Shown piece after piece: positions 1 through 5,411 of a stretch of DNA of 5,514 bases. The stretch covers positions 1 through 5,514 of the forward strand of contig JAZNTV010000045.1 of assembly GCA_045591985.1 (NCBI GenBank). Reading direction: 5' to 3'. Position 1 is the first letter of the stretch. Every line of letters begins with the position of its first letter. The position numbers and the translations under genes are program-made. Below the pieces are notes generated by a model. It searched no databases. It was given only the letters and a program-made list of their open reading frames with translations, and had not been told where the DNA came from. This DNA is from SIG588 sp045591985 (lineage in GTDB: Bacteria > Bacillota > Clostridia > Oscillospirales > Acutalibacteraceae).

Positions 1-149
1 TCGTCGGTTTGACCGCCGATCTCACATTCGCCGCTCGTGATGTCAAACCACGCATCCGGCGCTTCTGCCGCCGTGAACAGCGTAATACCGCTGACACACG
101 AAAGCAGCATGGCAAAACTCAAAATCATAGATACCCATTTCCTTGCCAT
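1..149 (-). CDS. N-terminus of a secreted paralogue of the large dockerin protein (partial, runs off left edge)
   Basis: Only the first 49 codons are in the window. The protein begins MARKWVSMILSFAMLLSC, a signal peptide with basic residues at 3-4 and a long hydrophobic core, with probable cleavage near FTAAEA (about residue 27-30). The mature part starts with DAWFD followed by SGEC, matching YAWFD...GGEC at the start of domain A in the 1575-aa protein encoded just upstream. The start at 149 is supported by a GAAAGGAAG Shine-Dalgarno site 8 bases upstream and by alignment with the neighbour's start. A 28-bp stretch (67-94) is identical to 5043-5070, so the two genes are recent paralogues or are kept alike by gene conversion. 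It has its own promoter at 220-249 and lies beyond a terminator, so it is probably not cotranscribed with the large gene. Whether it also ends in a dockerin cannot be seen. The specific function is unknown. Confidence 0.9.
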   Translation of the reverse strand, partial: MARKWVSMILSFAMLLSCVSGITLFTAAEAPDAWFDITSGECEIGGQTD

Positions 150-157
150 TATTTCTT

Positions 158-166
158 CTTCCTTTC
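158..166 (-). promoter_or_regulatory. Shine-Dalgarno site of the left-edge paralogue
   Basis: The minus strand reads GAAAGGAAG here, with an 8-base spacer before the ATG at 149. The same GAAAGGAAGAAGAA string precedes the start of the 1575-aa gene, so this site fixes the start codon in both paralogues. Confidence 0.85.
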
Positions 167-177
167 GGGATAAAATG

Positions 178-208
178 AATTGTGAAAAAACGTTGCGCAC
201 TCACAATT
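178..208 (-). repeat. Inverted repeat in the 5' leader (AATTGTGA / TCACAATT)
   Basis: Two perfect 8-base arms, 178-185 and 201-208, are separated by 15 bases. The repeat lies between the -10 box (220-225) and the Shine-Dalgarno site (158-166), beginning a few bases after the expected transcription start near 213. In RNA it could form an 8-bp stem near the 5' end of the message. As DNA it could be an operator overlapping the initially transcribed region. The sequence cannot decide between these, and AT-rich arms of this size can arise by chance. Confidence 0.4.
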
Positions 209-219
209 TAGACAGATTT

Positions 220-249
220 ATTATACTATTTCTGCTGTGCGGCTGTCAA
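220..249 (-). promoter_or_regulatory. Vegetative (sigma-A type) promoter for the left-edge paralogue
   Basis: On the minus strand a perfect -35 TTGACA (249-244) is followed after 18 bases by a perfect -10 TATAAT (225-220). Transcription would start near 213, giving a leader of about 64 bases. The -35/-10 pair, the spacer length and the distance from the -10 to the ATG (71 bases, against 72) match the promoter of the upstream paralogue at 5197-5226, which supports both calls. Confidence 0.85.
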
Positions 250-320
250 CAAATACGCCGATAATGAACAACAATTTCATATTTAAAGCAACATTTCACA
301 TATTGATCGTCGCTTTTGAA

Positions 321-330
321 TCACATGTGA
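321..330. repeat. Perfect 10-bp palindrome TCACATGTGA
   Basis: A perfect dyad lies between the terminator of the large gene and the promoter of the next gene, about 72 bases upstream of the -35 box. It shares the TCACA/TGTGA half-element with the leader inverted repeat at 178-208. It could be a regulator binding site, but no regulator is encoded here and a single 10-bp palindrome is weak evidence. Confidence 0.25.
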
Positions 331-337
331 CACCGAC

Positions 338-378
338 AAAAAAGCAAGGGTAAGCGATCTCTCGCTTACCCTTGTTTT
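338..378 (-). terminator. Intrinsic terminator of the 1575-aa dockerin gene
   Basis: A perfect 13-bp stem (arms 345-357 and 362-374) with a 4-base loop lies 23 bases beyond the TAA at 398-400. Read on the minus strand, the stem is followed by GC and then six T residues (343-338). This is a textbook Rho-independent terminator. The plus strand has TTTTGTT after the stem, so weak termination in the other direction is possible, but no plus-strand gene points at it within the window. Confidence 0.95.
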
Positions 379-397
379 GTTAGTGAACTGTCAGCCG

Positions 398-3300
398 TTA
401 CGCCGCGGGAAATTCTTGGATCTTCTTCACCGCGTACTGCAGGATCAGTCGTGCATCGGTGGAATCCACTTTATCGTTGCCATCCACGTCTGCCACATCC
501 AGATTCAACGCCGTAGGCGCAATCTTCTTCACCGCAAATTGGAGCACCAAACGAGCATCGGTGGAGTTGATCGCACCGTCGCCGTCCACATCACCGAGCG
601 ACGCTTCGAAATCGAAGTACGTAATACGCGTGCTGTCGCAAACGGTACAGGTAAAGGTGTTCTCGCCCTTCTCGTCGGGAGTAGCAGGCTTGGTCACTTC
701 GCCGTCGTTCCACTTGTGCGGGAGTTGCATAATGGGATCGCCCGCCGTCACGAGTTCATCGCAATCGAGGCACCAACAGTCGCCGGCGTTGCCGGGTTCC
801 TTACAGGTGGGCTCTTTCACATCGCGGATCTCGGTGTTGTGCGCGGGAATCACTTCGCCCTCTTCGAGCAGTTCATTACACTCAGCGCAATGTACGTCGC
901 CGGTGTAGCCGGGCACCACGTGGTTCTTCACTTCCGAAGCGCCGACCAGTTTGGTGTCGCCTTCGTGAGTGCAATCTTCCATCGCATCGGCCGCCGCCTT
1001 GATAGCCGCCACAGCCGCCGCCACGTCTTCATCGCTTACCCACAAATCTTCGGGCAGATCAACATACTGCGCCACGACTGCACGGTAAGCGTCGGCCGAA
1101 GCCTTGGTCTTACCGATGACCGCTTCTTCCACACCTTCAATCAACTGTTCGAGTTCGGTCGTATCGGTCAGACCGATCACTTCGATCATCTTCAAGTTAT
1201 CGAACGCCGGGCAGGACGGATGGTTCGGCAAACGCAGCGAACCGAGGCCGTTCAAACCGTTGTCGAGGCAAGCCTGCTCCAGCACGATCTCGCCGACGCC
1301 GTTCTCGATCTGAATGTTGAAATGCGCCCATTCGGCACCGGGGTTGTCTTGATCAACGCGCGCCGTCTGATAGCTGAACTGGAAGGTTTCGAGAGTGCTG
1401 TCTTCCTTCATGGTGAAACGAACCACCACGGGACGGTAGAGGTTGTTTTCGCCAACCAACGAGTCGGTAACCTTGAAGTATGCGAAGAGGATCGGCTCGT
1501 TATTCATATCGGGGTTGGTGCCCTCTTCGGTCTTGGAGACCGACATACCCGAACTCTGCAGGCCCTTGATGGTGGGATAGTACTCGCACAGCGGCACTGC
1601 CTCGAAAGACATGTAGTCGTGGCCGAGATCGGCATCCAACACATAGGTGCTGTCAATGATGCGCACCGACTGAATGTAGGAAATGTTCGCGCCGGGGCCG
1701 CAACCGAGGATCCTAATGGACTCGCCGCCGTTGATCGCTGCCACTTCTTCGGCCGAAAGCGCGAAGATCAACAAGCCGGAGTCACGGCAGATCATATTGT
1801 TTTCGTCGTTAAAGATATCATCCCAGTGGTTGTCGGTGCCGTCGGGCAACAAGTCGCCGGGCATCGCCGCATAGGTCTGATAACGGAACAACTGAGTCTT
1901 GGAGGTCAGGTCGGCATCGATATAGTATTCGATGACCATCGCGAGTTCCTTGTCGGTCGGCAGCTGGATACCTTCCATACGGAAGCCCTGCCAGTCGCCC
2001 GTCAACTTGATACCGTATTCGCCGCTGGCGCCGATGGGCAAAACGACGGGATCCACGCCTTGGTTTGCCAAGGTCGTACCGCCCACGTTGAGAGTACCGT
2101 TCGCGGTGTCGAAGTACGCGTAGGGATCGGGCAGATCGCTTACTTCAAGTTTCGGGATTTCGGTACCCATCTGGAACAACTCACCGCAAGTCGCGCAATA
2201 GATATCGCCGGTGTAGCCTTCCTCTTCTTCGGTGGGATCTTTCTTGTTCCGACGCTCCACATTGACGAGGGACTCTTTCATGCCGTTGTGGAACAGTTCG
2301 ACCAGTTCCGGATCGGCATCTTCGCGGCCGCAGTACGCCGCCGCGTCGTAGATCTCAATACGCGCGAGTTTCGGAACTTCCTCATACCAGAAGCGCAACG
2401 AACCCGCATTCATAGTGTTGGTAAAGGTTGCCGAAGGAACGAACACGCTGCCTTCGCCGTCCACCATCTGCACCGTTGCGCCTGCACCGAAATCGCCCGC
2501 CGTGCGCTCGATCGTATTGATGGTAATGGTATCGTTCTCGTAGCCTTCCGCCGCGTACAGTTTGATATACACGGGACGGCTCTGGTTGCCCACCGCGAGC
2601 AGATCGTCGGACACGATGATGTAGCGATACAGCCACTCGCGACCGGGATGGTCGGGATGCTGTTCCCGATCGGCATAACTGAGGTTATAGGAGGGAACCA
2701 CCATAATGTCGGGATACAGATCGGTCAGCGGTTTGCCCGCAAACTCGGTGTACGCATAGCCTGCATCCGTTTCCAGATTCAGCAAGTCTGCCGAAACGAC
2801 CTTCACCGACTGGATATAGGTCACGTTCGCGCCGGGGGCACAACCCATAACGCGGAGGATGAACGTATTGTCGCCGATCGCCGCCAGTTCTTCTGCCGTA
2901 AACACGTGATAGACGAGGCCGGAGGCGTTGCGCGCCAGGCTGTGCTGATCCATAAAGAAGTCTACCTGCGTACGGTCGTTGATCTGATAACGGAACATCT
3001 GAGCGTCTACAGCCGGTTCGCCCGTGATGTAATACTCGATAAGCAGGGCGACCTTACCCTCGTTGCCGAGCAAGGAGATGTCGTTCATATTGAAACCGCA
3101 CCAGTCGCCGGTCAGGAGGATACCGTGTTCACCGGTATCGCCGATGGCCACCACGTCGGTGTTGCCCGCATCTTTGATGCTGAGGTTCGTGCCGCTGACG
3201 ACCAGTTCGCCGCCTGCGGTCTCTACCGAAGCGAACGGACGGTTCGGGTCGATCACGGGGATCTCGATGCCCTCGACGATCACTTCGTCGCAGATGAGAC

Positions 3301-5125
3301 ACACGGTGTCGCCGGTATAGCCGGGATTCACTTCGTCCGCTTCCACGCGGCCGACCTTTTCGATGTTCATGTTCTTCGCCGCAAACAGCGCGTGAATTTC
3401 CGCGATATCCTCGGCGGACGCCTTCTCGTTCGCGCAGAAGGTGTTCAGATCGTAAATTTCGATGCGTTCGATCTGCGACGCGAGCGTCGCGTCCAGACGG
3501 AACGAGCCGCCGTTGTTCGCATTGGTGAAACTGGTTTCGGGCAGGATAAACGCCACTTCACCGTCGGTCACGGGGAAATTGCGAATGTCTTTGCCCACGC
3601 TCTCACGCCACTCGTCCACGTCGTACGCCCAGCGCACCAAGCCTTCGCCGGCGTAACGCTCGAACTGTTGGACATTGAAGGTATCACCGGTAAAGGTCTC
3701 CTTCATCGTGATCTTGAAATACAGGGGTTTGTTCACGGTGTTGTCGGTCGCCAGAACGTCACCGCTGAACTGGAAGTTCCAGTGCGGATCCTGCACAACA
3801 TAGGACATATCCCGGCTCACCGTCGCCGTGATGTCGGGGTAGTAATCGCACACGAGCTGCTCGTTCGCATCCCACACGGCATAGCCGCCGTCCGCCTCTG
3901 CGTGAACGTATTCGGTGTTCACCAAACGGACCGACTGGATGTACACGCGATTCGCACCGGGGAGACAACCCAAGATGGCGAAACGCAGGTCACCGTTGGT
4001 GTCGCCGTTTTCAATCGCCGCACGCTCTTCCGCCGTGTACGTATGCACAAACACGCCGCTCTTACCGCCGACGAGTTTTTCGGTATCGGTGAACATATCT
4101 TTCCAACCCATACCGGCGTAGGACTGATAACGGAACAACTGCTGACTGCCGCTCACATCGCCCGTGATGTAGTATTCTACCACCATAGAAATGCTCTGCT
4201 CGGCAGGAACATTTTCAAAGAACTTGCCGCCGATCCAGAAACCGGACCAGTCGGCATCCAAACGGATACCATACTCGTCGGTATCGGGAATTTGCATGAC
4301 GTCCGTATGGCCCGCTTCGCCGTTCGGACCCAGAACACGGTTGGCAGTCAGCACACCGCCGTCGGTGTCGAACCACGCGTAGGGCGTGGGCAGATCGCTC
4401 GTCGCGGGAATCGGCTCGCCCGCTTTCAGGGTCGCATCACAAGTCACACACTTCACGTCGCCCGTGTAACCCTCTTCGAAACCGGTCGCGTCTCTCACGC
4501 CCACCAACTTGGTGTTCAGTTCGTTTGCCAGCATGTAGGCGTGGAACGCATCGGCATCGTCCATCGCGTCGCAAGCGGTATCCACCACTTTCGCCGACTG
4601 AATGTACACGCTGTCGGCGCAATCGGCGCCGCCCGTAACGTAGACGTAGAAGTAATCGCCTTCCACCGTCGCGATCGCCTTATCCTCTTCGGTCAAAGTG
4701 ATGTAGAGCGTGCCGACTTCATTCTTCACCAGATCGTCGGCGGTGACTGCCACGTCTTCCGCCATACCGACTTCGCCGTTACCGTCGCCGATACGATAGC
4801 TGAACATCGTGCCGGTGATATCGCCGTCGATATAGTATTTCAGAACGAGCGTCACGCTCTGTTCGGCAGGCACGCCCGCCAAGAGTTCGCCGCCGAAAAC
4901 GAATTTGCCGCCGTCGGACAGACGGACACCGTATTCTTCTGCGACGGGATCCTCCCAATCGTAATACGCTTCCTGCACCGCCACGCCGTCATAGGTGCAC
5001 TCGCCGCCTGCGGTGTCAAACCATGCATACGGCTCTGTAGCCGCCGCCGTGAACAGCGTAATACCGCTGATACAGGACAGCAACATAGCGATGCTCAAAA
5101 TCATGGATAACCATTTTTTTGCCAT
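398..5125 (-). CDS. Large secreted multimodular dockerin protein of unknown function (1575 aa)
   Basis: The product is an exported protein of roughly 170 kDa (estimated). Order of parts: signal peptide (1-29); domain A1 (31-182) and Cys/His linker (183-240); A2 (247-402), B2 (403-560), linker (561-623); A3 (629-778), B3 (786-928), linker (929-991); A4 (1000-1158), B4 (1168-1318); helical FIVAR-like segment (1321-1384); three CxxC units (1385-1507); and a duplicated dockerin (1510-1569). A domains share EYGI, FRYQ and GC-x-PGAN-x-x-YIQSV. B domains share YYPDI, GS[LF]R[LF] and IEIYD. Both look like beta-sandwich folds of carbohydrate-binding-module style, but I cannot match either to a named family. 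No glycosidase, lyase, esterase or protease motif was seen. By family knowledge a dockerin binds a cohesin, so I infer attachment to a cell-surface or cellulosome-like partner. The start at 5125 was chosen over in-frame ATGs at 5143 and 5239 because GAAAGGAAG sits 7 bases upstream, the signal peptide begins here, and the paralogue's start aligns. The gene has its own promoter and terminator. Confidence 0.95.
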   Translation of the reverse strand: MAKKWLSMILSIAMLLSCISGITLFTAAATEPYAWFDTAGGECTYDGVAVQEAYYDWEDPVAEEYGVRLSDGGKFVFGGELLAGVPAEQSVTLVLKYYIDGDITGTMFSYRIGDGNGEVGMAEDVAVTADDLVKNEVGTLYITLTEEDKAIATVEGDYFYVYVTGGADCADSVYIQSAKVVDTACDAMDDADAFHAYMLANELNTKLVGVRDATGFEEGYTGDVKCVTCDATLKAGEPIPATSDLPTPYAWFDTDGGVLTANRVLGPNGEAGHTDVMQIPDTDEYGIRLDADWSGFWIGGKFFENVPAEQSISMVVEYYITGDVSGSQQLFRYQSYAGMGWKDMFTDTEKLVGGKSGVFVHTYTAEERAAIENGDTNGDLRFAILGCLPGANRVYIQSVRLVNTEYVHAEADGGYAVWDANEQLVCDYYPDITATVSRDMSYVVQDPHWNFQFSGDVLATDNTVNKPLYFKITMKETFTGDTFNVQQFERYAGEGLVRWAYDVDEWRESVGKDIRNFPVTDGEVAFILPETSFTNANNGGSFRLDATLASQIERIEIYDLNTFCANEKASAEDIAEIHALFAAKNMNIEKVGRVEADEVNPGYTGDTVCLICDEVIVEGIEIPVIDPNRPFASVETAGGELVVSGTNLSIKDAGNTDVVAIGDTGEHGILLTGDWCGFNMNDISLLGNEGKVALLIEYYITGEPAVDAQMFRYQINDRTQVDFFMDQHSLARNASGLVYHVFTAEELAAIGDNTFILRVMGCAPGANVTYIQSVKVVSADLLNLETDAGYAYTEFAGKPLTDLYPDIMVVPSYNLSYADREQHPDHPGREWLYRYIIVSDDLLAVGNQSRPVYIKLYAAEGYENDTITINTIERTAGDFGAGATVQMVDGEGSVFVPSATFTNTMNAGSLRFWYEEVPKLARIEIYDAAAYCGREDADPELVELFHNGMKESLVNVERRNKKDPTEEEEGYTGDIYCATCGELFQMGTEIPKLEVSDLPDPYAYFDTANGTLNVGGTTLANQGVDPVVLPIGASGEYGIKLTGDWQGFRMEGIQLPTDKELAMVIEYYIDADLTSKTQLFRYQTYAAMPGDLLPDGTDNHWDDIFNDENNMICRDSGLLIFALSAEEVAAINGGESIRILGCGPGANISYIQSVRIIDSTYVLDADLGHDYMSFEAVPLCEYYPTIKGLQSSGMSVSKTEEGTNPDMNNEPILFAYFKVTDSLVGENNLYRPVVVRFTMKEDSTLETFQFSYQTARVDQDNPGAEWAHFNIQIENGVGEIVLEQACLDNGLNGLGSLRLPNHPSCPAFDNLKMIEVIGLTDTTELEQLIEGVEEAVIGKTKASADAYRAVVAQYVDLPEDLWVSDEDVAAAVAAIKAAADAMEDCTHEGDTKLVGASEVKNHVVPGYTGDVHCAECNELLEEGEVIPAHNTEIRDVKEPTCKEPGNAGDCWCLDCDELVTAGDPIMQLPHKWNDGEVTKPATPDEKGENTFTCTVCDSTRITYFDFEASLGDVDGDGAINSTDARLVLQFAVKKIAPTALNLDVADVDGNDKVDSTDARLILQYAVKKIQEFPAA
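419..598 (-). other. Type I dockerin domain (residues 1510-1569) of the large protein
   Basis: Two near-identical segments form the dockerin: LGDVDGDGAINSTDARLVLQ with FAVKKI (1510-1535) and VADVDGNDKVDSTDARLILQ with YAVKKI (1544-1569). Each has a calcium loop with ligands at loop positions 1, 3, 5, 9 and 12: D1512, D1514, D1516, N1520, D1523, and D1546, D1548, N1550, D1554, D1557. Each loop is followed by the F-helix DARL-x-LQ. Loop positions 10 and 11, which contact cohesin in studied type I dockerins, are Ser-Thr in both halves. Such symmetry is compatible with the dual binding mode known for clostridial dockerins. Only six residues follow, as usual for a C-terminal dockerin. The cohesin partner is not in this window. 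Confidence 0.96.
605..973 (-). repeat. Three consecutive CxxC units ahead of the dockerin (residues 1385-1507)
   Basis: Unit one begins C1385-T-H1387 and continues to GYTGD and C1413-A-E-C1416. Unit two has C1441, then GNAGD (G for Y) with C1450, C1452 and C1455. Unit three has PATPDEKGENTFTC with C1493 and C1496. This C-x-H...GYTGD-x-x-C-x-x-C style occurs in many secreted proteins of Clostridia, where its role is unsettled. The Cys and His content suggests a small metal-stabilised or disulfide-stabilised fold or stalk. Units one and two are followed by G-x-x-IP or G-x-PIM, like the linkers between the upstream modules. Confidence 0.75.
974..1165 (-). other. Helical FIVAR-like segment (residues 1321-1384)
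   Basis: This segment is rich in Ala, Glu and Leu and shows the spacing of a short three-helix bundle: LEQLIEGVEEAV, ASADAYRAVVAQYV, then VSDEDVAAAVAAIKAAADAM. The pattern resembles FIVAR-type spacer domains found in cell-surface and glycan-active proteins of Gram-positive bacteria. The match is by general look and not by a diagnostic motif. It probably acts as a spacer between the repeated modules and the dockerin end. Confidence 0.5.
1172..2128 (-). repeat. Module 4: domains A4 and B4 (residues 1000-1318)
   Basis: A4 starts PYAYFDTANG and carries EYGI (1036-1039), DWQGF, IEYYI, FRYQ (1080-1083) and GCGPGANISYIQSV (1141-1154). It has an insert of about 15 residues after FRYQ compared with A3. 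B4 carries LCEYYPTI (1179-1186), GSLRL (1295-1299) and IEVIG (1314-1318). Unlike modules 2 and 3, it runs into a helical segment instead of directly into a Cys/His linker. The function is unknown; a jelly-roll carbohydrate-binding-like fold is inferred from the strand-like pattern only. Confidence 0.85.
2153..3241 (-). repeat. Module 3: domains A3, B3 and Cys/His linker (residues 629-991)
   Basis: A3 begins PFASVETAGG, with EHGI (666-669), DWCGF, FRYQ (711-714) and GCAPGANVTYIQSV (761-774). B3 has LTDLYPDI (800-807), GSLRF (908-912) and IEIYD (923-927). The linker carries C932, H946, GYTGD and C977-A-T-C980, ending in IP. The order and the landmark motifs are the same as in module 2, so the two are copies of one A-B-linker unit. 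Confidence 0.88.
3257..4387 (-). repeat. Module 2: domains A2, B2 and Cys/His linker (residues 247-623)
   Basis: A2 begins TPYAWFDTDGG, with EYGI (284-287), DWSGFWIGG, VEYYI, FRYQ (331-334) and GCLPGANRVYIQSV (386-399). B2 has LVCDYYPDI (424-432), GSFRL (540-544) and IEIYD (555-559). The linker carries C564, H578, GYTGD (602-606) and C609-L-I-C612. Relative to B3, B2 has a tryptophan- and acid-rich insert around residues 499-512. Confidence 0.88.
4406..5035 (-). repeat. Module 1: domain A1 and Cys/His linker, lacking domain B (residues 31-240)
   Basis: A1 begins PYAWFDTAGGEC, with EYGV (64-67), the divergent FSYR (108-111) where the others have FRYQ, and the shortened C169-ADSVYIQSAKV where the others have GC-x-PGAN. 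It leads straight into the linker (C185, H195, GYTGD at 219-223, C226-V-T-C229) with no B domain between. It is the most diverged of the four A copies. The left-edge paralogue begins with a similar domain, so this may be the family's leading module. Confidence 0.85.
5039..5125 (-). other. Sec signal peptide (residues 1-29)
   Basis: The peptide has lysines at 3-4, a hydrophobic core WLSMILSIAMLLSCISGITL, and an A-x-A type end at T26-A27-A28-A29 before TEPYAWFD. Predicted cleavage after A29 would free domain A1 at the new N-terminus. The paralogue at 1-149 has an almost identical signal. Confidence 0.92.
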
Positions 5126-5132
5126 TGTTCTT

Positions 5133-5141
5133 CTTCCTTTC
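5133..5141 (-). promoter_or_regulatory. Shine-Dalgarno site deciding the start of the 1575-aa gene
   Basis: GAAAGGAAG on the minus strand, 7 bases before the ATG at 5125. An in-frame ATG at 5143 overlaps this site and has no comparable site of its own, so 5125 is preferred. Confidence 0.85.
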
Positions 5142-5158
5142 ATATATTGTTTTGCCGA

Positions 5159-5180
5159 TCTGCTCTCTTTTGAAAGCAGA
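5159..5180 (-). repeat. Leader hairpin of the 1575-aa gene
   Basis: In the minus-strand RNA, UCUGCUUUC and GAGAGCAGA can form a 9-bp stem (one G-U pair) with a 4-A loop. It lies in the leader about 10 bases after the expected transcription start and 17 bases before the Shine-Dalgarno site. No T-tract follows, so it is not a terminator. A stabilising 5' hairpin is one possibility. Confidence 0.45.
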
Positions 5181-5196
5181 CTTCTTGACAAGATAT

Positions 5197-5226
5197 ATTG
5201 TACTACATTCAAGCGTAGATTGTCAA
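5197..5226 (-). promoter_or_regulatory. Vegetative (sigma-A type) promoter of the 1575-aa gene
   Basis: On the minus strand a perfect -35 TTGACA (5226-5221) is followed after 18 bases by TACAAT (5202-5197), one base off consensus. The expected start is near 5190, giving a leader of about 65 bases. The -10 and first transcribed bases (TACAATATATCTTGTC) resemble those of the left-edge paralogue (TATAATAAATCTGTC), pointing to a shared ancestral promoter. Confidence 0.85.
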
Positions 5227-5238
5227 CGGCTTTTTTCA

Positions 5239-5278
5239 ATATTGCTAAAACTTAAGGCAATATGACCCATTTTAAGTT
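5239..5278. repeat. Two interlocked inverted repeats upstream of the -35 box
   Basis: ATATTGC (5239-5245) pairs with GCAATAT (5257-5263), and AACTTAA (5249-5255) pairs with TTAAGTT (5272-5278), so each dyad contains one arm of the other. They sit about 13-52 bases upstream of the -35 hexamer, where activators or repressors can bind. The region is AT-rich, so chance is a real alternative. The rest of the interval up to the terminator at 5352 shows no gene. Confidence 0.25.
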
Positions 5279-5351
5279 GTTTTTTACCAACAAAAACCGA
5301 TTCTACTCTCCCGAAGCCCCGCTTCCTTCACCAAGCAACTCTGTGTCGTAT

Positions 5352-5386
5352 AAAAAACTGCCGCAGCAGGAGTCCTGCTGCGGCAG
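5352..5386 (-). terminator. Intrinsic terminator of the right-edge gene
   Basis: A perfect GC-rich 13-bp stem (arms 5358-5370 and 5374-5386) with a 3-base loop is followed on the minus strand by six T residues (5357-5352). It begins 25 bases after the TAA at 5412-5414 and isolates the right-edge gene from the 1575-aa gene. Confidence 0.95.
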
Positions 5387-5411
5387 CCGTTGTTTCGGTT
5401 ATGCTGTCGGT

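Noticed and set aside
178..208. CRP-type site (TGTGA-N6-TCACA)
   Set aside because: The half-sites are 15 or more bases apart, not 6, and CRP control of this kind is not expected in Clostridia.
605..973. Thioredoxin-like or rubredoxin enzyme from the CxxC motifs
   Set aside because: There is no thioredoxin WCGPC context and no rubredoxin CxxCG pair spacing. The units match the short GYTGD-CxxC linkers of secreted Clostridia proteins instead.
2382..2676. Two small minus-strand open frames within the B3 coding region
   Set aside because: Both overlap the large gene in other frames, have no Shine-Dalgarno site or recognisable motif, and are expected by-products of the codon bias.
377..5110. 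1577-codon open frame on the plus strand
   Set aside because: It is the codon-aligned antisense of the dockerin gene, rich in His, Arg, Val and Ile in shadow fashion, with no domain, signal or promoter. The minus frame has a signal peptide, repeated domains and a dockerin.
5066..5125. Lipoprotein signal (LLSC at residues 15-18)
   Set aside because: The -2 position is Leu, not a typical lipobox residue, the hydrophobic core continues past the Cys, and a good A-x-A cleavage site follows at residue 29.
5126..5239. Longer start for the dockerin gene at 5239 or 5143
   Set aside because: A start at 5239 would put the promoter inside the coding region and bury the signal peptide 38 residues in. 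The ATG at 5143 overlaps the Shine-Dalgarno site. The paralogue has no equivalent upstream start.
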